Source: Atrina japonica
Lineage: Eukaryota; Mollusca; Bivalvia; Pterioida; Pinnidae
DNA: 64,000 nt
Direction of reading: 5' to 3'
NCBI GenBank assembly: GCA_030159075.1
Contig: BROG01001192.1
Coordinates: 41,228 to 105,227 of the forward strand
Shown: in pieces, positions 1 through 25,972 of the stretch
Position numbering within the stretch: the stretch's first letter is position 1
Layout: each line of letters begins with the position of its first letter
Translations under genes and position numbers: made by a program
The notes under the pieces: model-generated
Seen by the model: only the letters and a program-made list of their open reading frames with translations
Database searches by the model: none
Told to the model about the DNA's origin: nothing

Positions 1-58
1 CAAAACCTGGAGGGGAAATCTGTTGAAAGCCTCATACAGATGGCAGTGCAATTTGTAT

Positions 59-120
59 AGATATTATAAACATAATACCAAAGTTATAGAATGAGAAAAC
101 CCACAAGAAGATCATGTCAG
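59..120 (-). repeat. Fragment of hammerhead-associated repeat
   Basis: Read on the minus strand, this piece carries the ATAACTTTGGTATTATG segment that follows the hammerhead core in the element at 30.4 kb. The catalytic half is not recognisable here, so it is an old or truncated copy. Confidence 0.4.
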
Positions 121-344
121 TTGTAATTCCTCTGAAAACAAAATATTGTTATTTTTACGTTTATGATGTATTGTTTACATACTATGTAATATGAAACTGC
201 AAAAACCATTAATTACTTTTTAACTTCTTGTTATTTGGTTTATTTTATTTGTAGGATAACAAAAATTATCATGATCCCAGACACAGAATTACTCTACAAA
301 AGGTATTCAGTCTGGTCATCAAGCAGGCATTTGAAGGACTATTT
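121..344. other. Non-coding AT-rich DNA
   Basis: No ORF, RNA gene or repeat structure is recognised here. Confidence 0.5.
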
Positions 345-500
345 GTTTTAGTATGGCTATTCTCATGAAATCATGGATTCTCGTTGATTCGTTTGGTCAT
401 AAATAGCATACATTAGTTTTAGTATGGTTATTCTCATGAAATCATGGATTCTCGTTGATTCGTTTGGTCATAAATAGCATACATTAGTTTTAGTTTGCTC
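345..500. repeat. 71-bp tandem duplication
   Basis: Two nearly identical 71-bp units start at 345 and 416 (both begin GTTTTAGTATGG), with the start of a third at 487. Only about one mismatch separates the units, so the duplication is recent. Confidence 0.9.
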
Positions 501-836
501 ACATGTCCTCGTTAGTTAATGATTGAATTGGGATGAAAAGATGTCTCCTAACTGTAGATGAAGTAGTTTTTCGATATCTGTCAAAAATGGCGTAAAACTG
601 GTTAAAATGTCAAAAAATCGGTACCAGATATTACTAATGGTAAAAATTAATACTTGATTCATTTAAAAATAATTCTGTTTGTTATTTATCAAATGAAATG
701 AATTTTGCCCCACGAATTAATGAGAGCACATGATGTTGTTAATATAGTATATATTTTATATGTTTGTAATGTTGGTCATAGTATTGTAACACTAATGTAT
801 TTATCTTGATGAGTCTTACGGTATGCCTTGATTTTA

Positions 837-897
837 TAAATATTGTGTCCTGGACATCCTAAGGATTTATACTTTGGTATCTGAGATGTTTTATATT
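837..897 (+). mobile_element. Penelope-like element, 3' tail fragment
   Basis: It matches the last 55-60 bases of the other Penelope-like tails in this window (GTCCTGGACAT, then TTTATACTTTGGTATCTGAGAT, broken by small differences). No coding part remains. The flanking 500-836 shows nothing recognisable. Confidence 0.65.
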
Positions 898-959
898 AAT
901 CAGATACTTTAAGTGTAAGTTTATCTTTTTATTTCTCAATGGTTCGTGCCTAATCCATA

Positions 960-1510
960 GTCTACAGCCATACTATTACAGTTAAACTTGTCTATAAAGG
1001 CCCCCCAAGGGAAGGGGCAAAGTAGCCGTTATAAACAGGAAGCCTTTATTATAAGGTTTATTCATTATAAACCATTTGCTGCGTTTTTTTAAAAAAAATA
1101 TTTTTCCTTTTCACTACTTAGATTGATATTAAACATCACAAAATAGATATACACAGGCATATAAATTCTTAAATCCCTATATATTTTATAACAATTGTTT
1201 GAGAATCCCTGCTTTGACACTTTTTCACTTGCAATTGATTAACTCAACCTTATTATTTGTATATGAATACCACATGTACCAGACCTTATTTTCACAAAAT
1301 ATAAAAGAATAGAAGATTTTTGTGTGCCTGTGTATAGCTCTTATTTGTTATTGTTCACCAAGTACAAGTAGTTTTAGTAGAAAAAATTGAAATAATTCTT
1401 AATCAAAAACACAGGTAGTGCCCCGTTAAAACAACAATTATGTTTGAATGCCCTTTATAGGAATGTGCCCTTTATACAGGTGGCCTTAAATGCAAGTCTG
1501 ACTGTATGTA
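960..1510. repeat. Dispersed non-coding repeats (two kinds)
   Basis: 960-1080 and 1415-1510 share phrases such as GCCCTTTATA and CCGTTATAAACAGG, built around AAGGCC/GGCCTTTA words. 1085-1290 is a copy of a repeat also found at 1545-1700 and 44262-44470, with the shared landmarks ACACAGGCATA and TTGATTAA followed by ATATGAATACCA. No coding capacity was seen, and the class is not identified. Confidence 0.55.
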
Positions 1511-1544
1511 TAGCCATTGATCATCGTTAACATGTAAACATCTT

Positions 1545-1700
1545 AAATATCTTAAAGGGTCATTAGTTGTGAGTTTTTTTGTCAATTTCTTTCCCTTTTT
1601 ACTTCTAAGATTGATATACAATAACAAAAATTAAATCTACACATGCATAAACTTCTTAAATACCTATATATTTTTTGAAATATAATTTAGATTAATACAG
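1545..1700. repeat. Second copy of the 1085-1290 repeat
   Basis: It begins AAAGGGTCATTAGTTGTGAG and continues through TTGATATACAATAACAAAAA and ACACATGCATAAA. This parallels the copy at 44262, which starts AAAGGGGCATTAGCTGTGGG. 1700-2120 shows nothing recognisable. Confidence 0.55.
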
Positions 1701-2124
1701 ATTTTTTGTTATACATGCTTCATTAATGATGCTTGTTTGATCAATTAGACCATGGATAGAGTGACTTGACCTTATAGCAATAGATGATGAAAGTGAAATG
1801 TGTATTTGACTTTTTAACCTTGACTTGTGATAAACATTGAATGTGGTAGCTATTTGCAGTGACAATGTAACCTTAGCTTTGATTGTAAGTATTGCAACTG
1901 ATACCCTTCCTATACGCCATTTAATTTTGATCTCGACAAGTGATATTTCATGTTTATTGGCTTGCTATTTTTCATTGCTCTTTTTACCTTGGTTGAGTTA
2001 ATGTGATAGCTATTTGTTGATTACCTTTTGATTTTGACTGTGATAAAAGATTGGAGATGTATAGTGTTGGGTAAGTCCATATAGCCATGTTCCGTCATAT
2101 TTGGCCAAGTTAAAGACAAATTAC

Positions 2125-2305
2125 AATGGAACTTCACAATCAAGACCACATAACTGACTGACTCAAAGTCGTCTAATTAGTGAGGTAATCTCTTAAGAAG
2201 GATTCTATACATCTTAAATATTTATCAAGAGACTGAACACTTGTGGATTTATATGCAAGGTGGTTTCCTAAGCGAGGTTGTGTAAAGGCGAAGTTCTACT
2301 ATTTT
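2125..2305. repeat. Dispersed repeat, uninterrupted copy
   Basis: It is built on the words GTCTAATTAGTGAGGT, TTTATCAAGA and AGCGAGGTTG. A second copy at 16605-16708 and 21555-21612 is split by the Gypsy element, so this copy serves as an approximate pre-insertion reference. Confidence 0.65.
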
Positions 2306-2507
2306 ATATATTTATGTTTGACAAAATTTGCCAGAGTTGTGGCACTTTCATATCTTCACAAATGATTCAATGGAATACTGGTTTTATATGTGTCTTATTT
2401 TTTGTATTTTTTACATATAGTTTTATAAATGTTCTAAATTGGTTGTAAATATTGAATGACAACATATACAGAAAAACCTCATTATTATTTACCTTGTATC
2501 ATTTGCT

Positions 2508-2625
2508 ACTTAACTTTATACCACAATGTTTTAAAAGTCCGCTTTTCCCATTTTCCCATAATTTCATATAACAGTTTAAGGTTTTCCTAAATCTATCACC
2601 AAACCCCTTTATATTGCCAAATTGC
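2508..2625. repeat. Dispersed repeat shared with 42706-42820
   Basis: The two loci share AAAGTCyrCTTTTCC, ATAATTTCATaTAA and CTATCACCAA in the same order and spacing. The class is unknown. 2626-3160 shows nothing recognisable. Confidence 0.5.
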
Positions 2626-3164
2626 TGGCATTACAACACGTGTTTATTAAATAGTCAACTTAATCTAATATTTGTATGTTCTTTATCATATGCTCAAGAT
2701 ACTAACAAATATTTTGATTGCAACCATTGCTATGGTATTTCATAATGTTTTCATTTGTGGATCTATATACAAATATTTACCATCTGTTGGCTTTATCACT
2801 ATAAAACCATTATAATAGTGTTGTTCATGAACACATAATTACCAAAAGCTGTTCCAGGAATTGTGTGTACAAGAACGAATTCAAATTCTTTGAGAAAATG
2901 TGAATTCCAATTAAAAAAAATTCAGAAGAGTTGGAAAACATCGGAAATAAGTAAATAAAAGCAATGAACTGCGGTCAGTTGGCATTCATGAGCTTATGAG
3001 TGTCAACTGAAAAAAAAAATTCCTTGAAGTGAGCTAGCTTAATTAAATTTCTGCATCAATCAACATTATTTATTTTCTGTATTATTCTCTTAATATGTTG
3101 TTACATATGATGGTCGAAGAGATAAGGTACAACTCGTGGTTGTTGGAACCCTCACCCAGCAATT

Positions 3165-3447
3165 AGATGTTTGTTTGTTTATTGTTGTGTAACGTCCCTG
3201 TCAAGAATATTTCACTCATATGGAGACATCACCAATGCCGGTGAATGGCTTCATAGTTTGGCCTATGCTCGGCATTGAGGGCCATTGAGCAGTAAGGGTT
3301 CTTGAACGTGCCGACACCTACTGTGACACAGACCTTGATTTTTTTACCGTCTCATCCTAAGGACGAGAAACCAACCTGCCGCCGACTGGACTCGAACTCA
3401 CGATCAAGAGTTTGGGCGCTACAGATGTGAGCCAGGCCGACTCCCCA
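3165..3447 (-). mobile_element. tRNA-derived SINE, mollusc type
   Basis: On the minus strand the element begins with a tRNA-like head (degenerate A and B boxes near 3385-3447). A body containing GTCGGCACGTTCAAGAACCC, CGAGCATAGGCCAAA and CTCCATATGAGTGAAA follows, and it ends AACGTTACACAACA. The body is shared by five copies in this window. tRNA-headed SINEs with conserved bodies are established in molluscs; the exact subfamily is not assigned. Confidence 0.75.
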
Positions 3448-3544
3448 GCAATTAGAAGTCCTTTAGTATGATTTCTTGTGTGGTGTACTAGGTGGTCAAT
3501 TTTTCGTTTATGAAACGCTCAGTGTAAAATCTTATGAGATTTGT

Positions 3545-3670
3545 ACTGCTTGCATTAGTCTAGTGATAGAGTGTTCGACTCATAAGCAGAAGGTCTTAGG
3601 TTTGATTCCAAGTGCTGGGCCATACCAAAGACTTGTAAAATGGTAGTCACGGTCTTTTGGAAAAACTATA
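3545..3670 (+). mobile_element. tRNA-derived SINE or tRNA pseudogene
   Basis: TTAGTCTAGTGATAGAGTG resembles a polymerase III A box and AGGTTTGATTCCAAG resembles a B box about 30 bases later, after an anticodon-like stretch GACTCATAAGC. The downstream part does not match the five-copy SINE, so this is a different family. No acceptor stem closes, so it is not a working tRNA. Confidence 0.5.
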
Positions 3671-4200
3671 CCCCGCTATTAGACTGAAACTTTGATTAAA
3701 AAGCTAAAAAAATATATTTCATAGACAATTTTAACATATGCATGTGTTCGCTAGAATGAATGAAATAGGCGGAAGATTGATTGATTCTCCCACCATCCAC
3801 GTAAGAATACAAATATCACTCGCCTATTATTCACATTCGATTTCATATCGGAAATACGAAATTATAGTTTTTTCGACTTTATTCAATTTAAAAAAAAATA
3901 TTAGTGCACAAAACGTCTTGTATTTGAAAATGTAAAAACAAAAAATCCATTTTGACAGCTTGTATGCCTTTACGAAAATGATTTAACAAAGTATGTTTCT
4001 GTGTATGTAATTATGTTACTATGTCACAACGTTTTAGTCTGGTTTGGGTCGTCTCAAACATTGTATTAAATGCATTTAAAAGATGTAATATTTATTTAAC
4101 ATTAGTAGGTATGCAAATACCAAATCAAACAAGCACCAAATACAAAGATGTAAAATGTCTTACTACTAGAAGATGTGTAAATCAAAATTGAACGAACAAT
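3671..4200. other. Non-coding DNA
   Basis: The short reading frames here show no family resemblance and no splice context. Nothing is recognised. Confidence 0.4.
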
Positions 4201-4202
4201 AT

Positions 4203-4485
4203 GTTTGCTTATTTATTGTTGTTTAACGTCCCACTCAAGAATCTTTCACTCATATGGAGACGTCACCAAATGCTGGTTAAGGGCTTCAAATTTTGGCCTA
4301 TGCTCGGCACTTACGGCCATTGAGCAGTGAAAATTATTCAACGTGCCAGCAGCTAGTGTGACACGGGACCTCGATTTTTACTCTCTCATCCGAAGGACAA
4401 GAAACCAACCTGCCGCCGACTGGACCCGAACTCACGACCTCGAGATCAAGAGTCGAGTGCGCTACCAATTGAGCCAGGTCGGCTC
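4203..4485 (-). mobile_element. tRNA-derived SINE, mollusc type
   Basis: This is the best-preserved copy. On the minus strand the tRNA-like head holds TGGCTCAATTGGTAGCGCAC (A box) and GTGAGTTCGGGTCC (B box). The full body follows and ends GGGACGTTAAACAAC near 4220. It lies in the same orientation as the copy 750 bases upstream. Confidence 0.8.
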
Positions 4486-4876
4486 ACAAGCACCAATAAA
4501 AGATGTAAGATTTTTTTACTTCTAAAAGATGAAAATAACTATCACAGGAAACCTCTAGCATGAACATTCGCTTAAATAATGTTTTTTTATGACTGGCTGA
4601 TGATATCTGTTAAGGAATAGAAATATATATTTTTCATTTATCAGTGTGCTGTCACAAAAAGCACTTGTATTTTTGAAACAAATCTTCTTCACCACAAGGC
4701 TGCATAGGTGACTTTCGTCACTATTCCATTAGTACATATCCGGACACATTATTTTAAGATTTTTATTAAACTTTGTTCACGTACAGACTGTGAATAATGT
4801 TTGTTACAGTGGAACAATGAATTTATACATATAAATTAAAGTCGCTCTTTTTGCGCTCAACCTCGAAGGTGATTTG

Positions 4877-4879
<3 letters not shown>

Positions 4880-4962
<83 letters not shown>
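4880..4962. repeat. (TA)n microsatellite
   Basis: About 40 perfect TA units. The flanks 4486-4879 and 4963-5380 contain no recognised gene. Confidence 0.98.
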
Positions 4963-4964
<2 letters not shown>

Positions 4965-5380
4965 AATCTTTACGGTAGCAATTTCAGTCTTTTCTGTATT
5001 TCATTCTTCTTTTCTGTCTTGTTCGGTAATTTTTGCTTTTCGGTAATTTCATTCTTATATTTGATAATTGCAGTCTTTTAGACATTTCTTCATTCACATC
5101 GGTTCTTTTTTATTTTTATATGGGCCCCGATACTTTAGTAATTAAAACCGAAGCTGCTAGTGTCAGAAATGTATTAATAATATAAATACAAGTGATTTTC
5201 CTCCATCATAACAACATGCACTTCATTGCAGTTTTGAAAAACTTTGAGTCAAACATCAATTAAACAACTATTAACATATTGTAAAACTCCAGAAATCAAT
5301 GTTTTCACATGAATCTCCTAGTCAAACCAACTGTTATTGAAATGCGAAGTGTGCAATGGTATAAAACAAAGAGCATTAAT

Positions 5381-7440
5381 CTACATCTGGTATGTGTTTA
5401 TATTAAGTAAAATGTCTAAGTATGAAGCGTGTATGCTTGCTTTTGTTGTATCTTTAATTTCTAGTTTGCTGGGATATATTGCATTGACATATGTATGAAA
5501 ATTGTCATTATTAATTGACAAAACATCGTCGATATATCTAAATGTCAAATTAAAAGACACCGCTAGCTTTTTCTTCTTTTGATTCAGCAGTTTCTGAATG
5601 AAGTCTGCTTCATATGAATAAAGGAACAGGTCGGCCAATAAAGGAGCACAATTGGTTCCCATAGGAATGCCGACAGTTTGTTGAAAGACCACGTCTCCGA
5701 ACATTACAAATATATTGTCTATTAGAAATTCCAGCATGTTTTTAATATCAACTTCAGTACATTTATGTGTAGAATCAGAGTGGTGTTTGACGAAATAAGT
5801 ATCCTGATAGCCAATCACTAGATATTTAAATTTTCGGATACCACCTTTAGTGAAAAAGCAGTTGTCTATGATGCTGAAAAGTCTTTCTTTTAATTTTTTT
5901 ATGTGGAATAGTAGTGTAAAGAGTAGAGAAGACATAAGTTTTGATAATGTGAATTCGAGAAACATTGTGTGCCTTCAAATTTTCTAAAAGCTGTTTAGAA
6001 TTTTTAAGTATCCACATCTGATTTACACCACTTCTGGAATAAGCAACTGTACAGTATTGTTGAAGTTTCTCCTTAACGGCTGTCAATATCTTGGTAAGGA
6101 GTAAAGATAAAGGTTTGGTAGAACATTTGCTGGATCCTGCTATGTATCTTTGCTTATATGGGGTTTTTATGAAGTTTAGGTATCCAATATAAATATGGCA
6201 GCTCGAAATCGGTATCCGTTGTAGGTATATCAAATGAGCGTAATACGGATACGTGATTTTGAAGGATCTCGTCCTTTGAAAGTGAGCTACGTGTGTATGT
6301 AGGATTACCAGAATTCGTATTAAACCGAAGTTCTTCTAATAAACAATTATAGTAATGTGCCTTAGAAATAAAAACTATATTATTTGAGGCTTTGTCTGCT
6401 GGTACCAGTACATATTGGTCATGTAACCTATCCAGTTCAGTTACTACTTCTGGATCATTAAATACAGAGGGATAACGTGTTTTCATAGTCCCTTTAAGTT
6501 TTCGAATACGAGATTTTATCAACCATCGTATGGTTTTCAGACAAAGTGTCTGGTTCTACGTCTTCATATTTGGCCCATCGTCTGGCATAATCTTCGACAG
6601 AATCCATAACTAAACTGAAATTCTGACGCCAATTAAAGGAACGGGCTTCCCGGTATTTAGGGCCCCTTTAAAATAAGATTTTTGAGGCTTTCATTTTCAA
6701 CAATAGAAACGTCGCCGGTAATGACATGCCCGATAGTATTGTATTTGAAAGGAGATGAAGCACATGAACATGTGACAGTGTTGTGTAGAAGATGGTTGAT
6801 GTCTAGGCACTGCAAAACCTGTTTGTAATTGAATAGCTTGGATGCGATGCTAGGTGTATAGCTATATGAAATGCAAGGCATGGTCTTCAGTTTAAAATAT
6901 GGTGGAATACAGGACTGAACTTTTTGTGATTTAGAACATTGCCAATGTTTAAAGCGTCTATGCCTTTATTTGTAAATTTAAGTTTAAGGAAAAGACGTTT
7001 CTGTTCAGAACAGTCATCGTTTCTAACTCGTGCAGGCTTAAACAGTCTGTGATAAGCTATGTCCATTATAATGGAGTTCAGTATGTATTCTGGGGTCGAA
7101 GAATCCGTGTAGGGGTTCATTCTTGCTTCTTCAAAAAGTTTATTGAGATTAGTAAAAGGAACAGAATAAAGTTTGCTGCGAATGTGATGAAGACCCAATT
7201 TTTTGTTAACGTAAGGTAAAAGAGATGAAAAAGTGACATCATGTATGTAGGGTCGGTTGTAAGAACGATGTCGTGACTTCGTTTACGTCTTACGTTAGAA
7301 TTAAAAAGTTCCATCACATTAACACCATTACACAGTGGGCTTGATAGATTGCCTACACTTTGGATATTATCGTTGCATCCATAGGGATATTCAGTACCAA
7401 ACATCCAACAAATAGATGCAAAGCAAGCATTACGTTAACC
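5381..7440 (-). pseudogene. Penelope-like reverse transcriptase, broken copy
   Basis: This is the longest coding copy of the window's commonest retroelement. On the minus strand, fragments in several frames cover a conserved N-terminal part (GCNDNIQSVGNLSSP near 7380, a CSCASSPF cysteine segment near 6760, ADKASNNIVFISKAHY near 6400) and the RT core. The core motifs are IPKLHK, FSTLYTTIPH, GIPMGTNCAPLLADLF near 5650, RYIDD near 5535 and ASYLDILL near 5420. The order of FSTLYTTIPH, GxPMG, YIDD and YLD fits Penelope-like RTs. At least five frameshifts separate the pieces, the 3' tail is missing, and no GIY-YIG endonuclease was found. Residues from VGNLSS to SYLDI align with the copies at 53.6 and 61.6 kb. 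Confidence 0.78.
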
Positions 7441-7554
7441 CTCAATAATTGGAACATTTGAGAAGATAAAAGAATATTAATTTCTGAAAAAAGATTTGTT
7501 GTTTTATGCGTACATCCGAGATGAGGACTATGCAAACGAATTCATATAAAATAT

Positions 7555-7559
<5 letters not shown>

Positions 7560-7623
<64 letters not shown>
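7560..7623. repeat. (TA)n microsatellite
   Basis: About 32 TA units just beyond the 5' side of the Penelope-like copy. Confidence 0.97.
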
Positions 7624-7626
<3 letters not shown>

Positions 7627-8218
7627 AAAACAGACAAACACTCAAATTTCACAAATTTTCGGCCACTTGGCCTTTATCATTGAAAGACGACAATATGTAT
7701 ATCAGTTACATAGTATTTTGGATAAGCTCCCATATGTACGGCAGCCAGAGTGTTAAAGTCGCCTTAAATCACTATAGGTTCAGGATGGCATGTATATCTA
7801 TGCTTCAGTTATCTGTTCAGCTTAGAAATTTCGATTTCATTTTAAATTCGCCCACTCATCTGAGGATGAAAATGGCGAACATTAGATATGCTTAAAAAGT
7901 TGCAGTTAGAAAGTATGTGATAAGGTATTTACAATACCGATAATGACCTATGGAAAATGTAAATTTCTACACTCGGAATGTATCTAGATTAATCTTTTCT
8001 GTGTCGTTGGTGAATGTCCTATACCTTCTGAATTAAATTTCGTGTTGAACCTTCAATTCGTAATATGCCGGTGGATTTGGTCATGATTTTGTTAATGTTT
8101 TATTTTGTGGTAAAATTTATGTCAGCATTCTTCCCATATAATTTCTCTGACGTAGCAAGAATTTTACGTTTTATTTTTGTTTTATTACGTATCTCTTATC
8201 GCGTTGTCGTAAAGTCAC
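7624..8218. other. Non-coding DNA
   Basis: The reading frames here have no recognised homology. Nothing is supported. Confidence 0.4.
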
Positions 8219-8277
8219 GGTCCGAAATAGCTATGCTCTTTTCTACCCGTGATCTCATGCGACCGAAATCTCTCGTA
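8219..8277. repeat. Three-copy dispersed repeat, copy 1
   Basis: It contains ATGCTCTTTTCTACCCGTG followed by TCTCATGCGACCGAAATC. The same segment occurs inverted at 9184-9231 and direct at 48155-48203. Its class is unknown. Confidence 0.7.
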
Positions 8278-8594
8278 TATATTTTTATTGTATTTACATA
8301 CCGACTGTTATATCCTTCATTGCAAGTATACAGACCGATTGCTTTTATATTCAATGTGTGGCGTTATTTGTAAAATTAGAAATGAAAATTAGTTAATTAA
8401 TATTTGATATATGATATTTATTATAAGACATAGAAATATGAATAGTTTATCAAATTATATGTGCATGTAATATTATCTTAATTTTCAAATACATGTATAT
8501 GAATAATGTCTTAAGGTATTTGAATGACTACATATCTGGCTAAGCAAACATATGTAATACATGTAGTTATGAACAGTTTTAGGTAATCCTCTTC

Positions 8595-8642
8595 AAGACT
8601 TCCTGTTCAAGTAGCTTCACCGGTAAAAACTCAGGAAGTCTT
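8595..8642. repeat. Perfect 11-bp inverted repeat
   Basis: AAGACTTCCTG at 8595-8605 pairs exactly with CAGGAAGTCTT at 8632-8642 across a 26-base loop. No T-run follows and no function is inferred. Confidence 0.7.
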
Positions 8643-8693
8643 AGTAAATAGTTAATTGATTAATTTTACATAATAATTGGGAAGTCAATAAAG

Positions 8694-8695
<2 letters not shown>

Positions 8696-8749
<54 letters not shown>

Positions 8750-8755
8750 ACACAC

Positions 8756-8853
<98 letters not shown>

Positions 8854-8872
8854 TTAGGGTTAGGGTTTGGGT
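8696..8872. repeat. (CA)n-(TA)n array with telomere-like tip
   Basis: An interrupted CA array (8696-8757) passes into about 44 TA units (8760-8848). TTAGGGTTAGGGTTTGGG follows at 8853-8871, which is two to three units close to the animal telomere hexamer. Confidence 0.9.
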
Positions 8873-9016
8873 TACAGAATTTATCCTGGTTTGTTAACAA
8901 CGAGAAGTCCTACCACCACGATCACTTTATGTTGCACAGAACTTTTTCCATGAGCCATTACATGTATACTTCATGTTTTTTTTAAAAAAAAAATGAAAAA
9001 CAATCCCTAAATTCAT

Positions 9017-9240
9017 GAAGCCTCAGACAATGCGAGTAAACGGTGTTCGCATTCGTCAATCAGACCGAGGCTTCTAAACAATTCCAGAAATGTATTGAAT
9101 CAACAGACTATGCGATAACTTCCGTTACCGATTTTTACTGTGACGAAAAATGGAAAATTGGACAACACGTACACCTGTTTAGCTACGAGAGATTTCGGTC
9201 GCATGAGACCACGGGTAGGAAAGAGCATAGCGATTCCGGA
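9017..9240. repeat. Repeat with 8-bp inverted arms and copy 2 of the three-copy repeat
   Basis: GAAGCCTC at 9017-9024 and GAGGCTTC at 9067-9074 are inverted. 9184-9231 is the inverted second copy of the segment at 8219-8277. A GTGAAGCCTCAG word also follows the third copy near 48220, suggesting that both pieces belong to one repeat family. Confidence 0.5.
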
Positions 9241-9280
9241 CAGTGATTTAACGATGCTCTTATCGCTGAAACGTGAATTG

Positions 9281-9455
9281 CCTCGGCTTACAGTAGTGAT
9301 GGTATAGAATATTCAGAAATGACATACGGACACACCTCTAGGCCTCGGGTTACAACAATTAAGGTAAAGAATCACCAGAAATAACATAGGCAGACAATAC
9401 CTCTATGCCTCGGGGTACATCAGTAATGGTATAGAATACACCTCTAGGCCTCGGG
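9281..9455. repeat. Degenerate 65-70-bp tandem repeat
   Basis: About 2.5 copies share GCCTCGGgTTACA, GGTATAGAATA, CAGAAATaACATA and ACACCTCTAGGCCTCGGG. Spacing varies between 60 and 70 bases. Confidence 0.65.
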
Positions 9456-9610
9456 TCAGCGAAGTTATAGAACCAGCCACAGAAGAATTGTTTTCATACT
9501 TTACTCAAAATTAATATGCAAAAACTTATTATGCTCTAAAGTTTCGAAACCTTTGTAATTATATGTGTGCAACATCATACATATATGCATACCCCCACAC
9601 ACTTTTCATC

Positions 9611-10293
<683 letters not shown>

Positions 10294-10526
10294 AATGTAA
10301 TTCAATAATCAATGTAGATACATAAAATGTAATTCAATAATCAATCTAGATACATAAAATGTAATTCAATAATCAATCTAGATACATAAAATGTAACAAT
10401 AATCAATCTAGATACATAAAATGTAATTCAATAATCAATCTAGATACATAAAATGTAATTCAATAATCAATCTAGATACATAAAATGTAATTCAATAATC
10501 AATCTAGATACATAAAATGTAATTCA
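10294..10526. repeat. 32-bp minisatellite
   Basis: About seven head-to-tail units of CATAAAATGTAATTCAATAA followed by TCAATCTAGATA. One unit is shortened (AATGTAACAATAATC). The copies are otherwise almost identical. Confidence 0.95.
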
Positions 10527-11440
10527 TCCTAGAGACACACGTAGAGTTGAGTTACACAATTCGGTAAGTGACGTCACATCATACGTGTACAAGGAAAAGT
10601 TGGTCATCGGTTTGTTGTGAACGTGGGTTTACTTCGATCACTGTCTGAATCGTAAATGATGCGCAGTATCTTTGGGTTTGGATTTGTTTGTGATGTTGAT
10701 GTTATTTGTACAATTGTTAAGGTATATGGTTTCGTGTTTTATGCACTGGAATTTCCATATTCGAGAGTACAATTCCATGCAACTCCTTCGAAGGTTGCCG
10801 ATTAACCTACTACTGACGTACTGTAAGCAGTAAATCATATAGCCGAATGTATAGGCCTAGCGATGGTAGGACTTGGCAGAAAAGATAGCAGAACTTCAGA
10901 ATGATAAGCCTAGGCCACTACTATAAATGTAACTGCTAGATATACCTGGAGTATTGTATCACTCACATAAGCATAATTTTGAAGTGAAATTAACGCGCCG
11001 GCTTGTATATTTGGTCTGGATAACCTGAAATTGAAGTTAAAGTTGAAGCGTTGTCCGTGTCAGTAGCGAATACATTAGGCTAGAATTTAGACGGACATAT
11101 ATTTCTGTATGACTTTGAAATGTTTCAGTGTGCGGACATGTAATTATTGACAGAATGTGTATCAAGTGATATGTAATACAAACAGATCATCCATTGGCGT
11201 ATTCTTTGGACCTACTCTATATTATATAGGCAGGTAGGAGAGAAATATATATATATATATATATTGTATATATATTGTGTGTATTGTATATAAATTTTAA
11301 AATGTTTTATTCGATTGTCCACTTTCAATCATCAGAGGAATGAAGTCCGCGTACTATTATGTAATCTATAACGAAGCTGTGTAACGCACAGATCGTAGTC
11401 TTTGTCTGACATAGTCTGCCCTTTTTAAACTTAAAAGATG
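10527..11440. other. Intergenic DNA downstream of the EF-hand gene
   Basis: Apart from a short TA-rich microsatellite at about 11245-11290, nothing is recognised. Confidence 0.4.
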
Positions 11441-11447
11441 TATCATA

Positions 11448-11522
11448 AATAATAAAATATAAACATAATACCAACGTTATAATGGTGAAGACGATCTTTC
11501 TGTCATAGGGACTAATTCATGT
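11448..11522 (-). ncRNA. Degenerate hammerhead-associated repeat
   Basis: On the minus strand AGTC-CCTAT-GACA can form a stem II. AGAAAG and ATCGTC follow, and then the family's ATTATAACGTTGGTATTATG. The CUGAnGA box is damaged (CATGAATT) and the base after GAAA is changed, so cleavage activity is unlikely. Confidence 0.45.
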
Positions 11523-11783
11523 ACGACGTGATACTTGATAACGTTTGTGTGGGACTATTGTTTCTATTATTGATGGAATGACGCTAGAAGATGATATCTC
11601 GTCGTTTCAGTATGAAGATTACATTACCATTGGAGATACTACTACCGCACAAACGCTATCGTTTATCACGTGGTGCATAAATCAGTCCCATTCGACCCCA
11701 TCAGTTGATTATATATTAGCACTTAATTAACAACCGTCCAGAAATGATTATTTCGTATAAAAACTGATTCGTAGGATAAAGTC

Positions 11784-25972
<14,189 letters not shown>

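Noticed and set aside
3545..3625. A functional tRNA gene
   Set aside because: A- and B-box-like words are present, but acceptor and D stems do not close and the B box is degenerate, so a SINE or pseudogene is more likely.
4343..4525. Plus-strand frame containing PAADWTRTHDLEIKSRVRYQ
   Set aside because: It is the translated antisense of the tRNA-like SINE head, a common artefact in mollusc annotation.
4851..5081. Open frames running through TA, CA, CT and GA arrays (also 7442-7895, 8694-8900, 9565-9976, 15004-15306, 24222-24506, 32770-33021, 43819-44111)
   Set aside because: The frames exist only because dinucleotide repeats lack stops. The peptides are two-residue repeats with no homology.
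10294..10526. CRISPR-like array
   Set aside because: Units are contiguous 32-bp copies without unique spacers, so this is a minisatellite in a eukaryotic genome.
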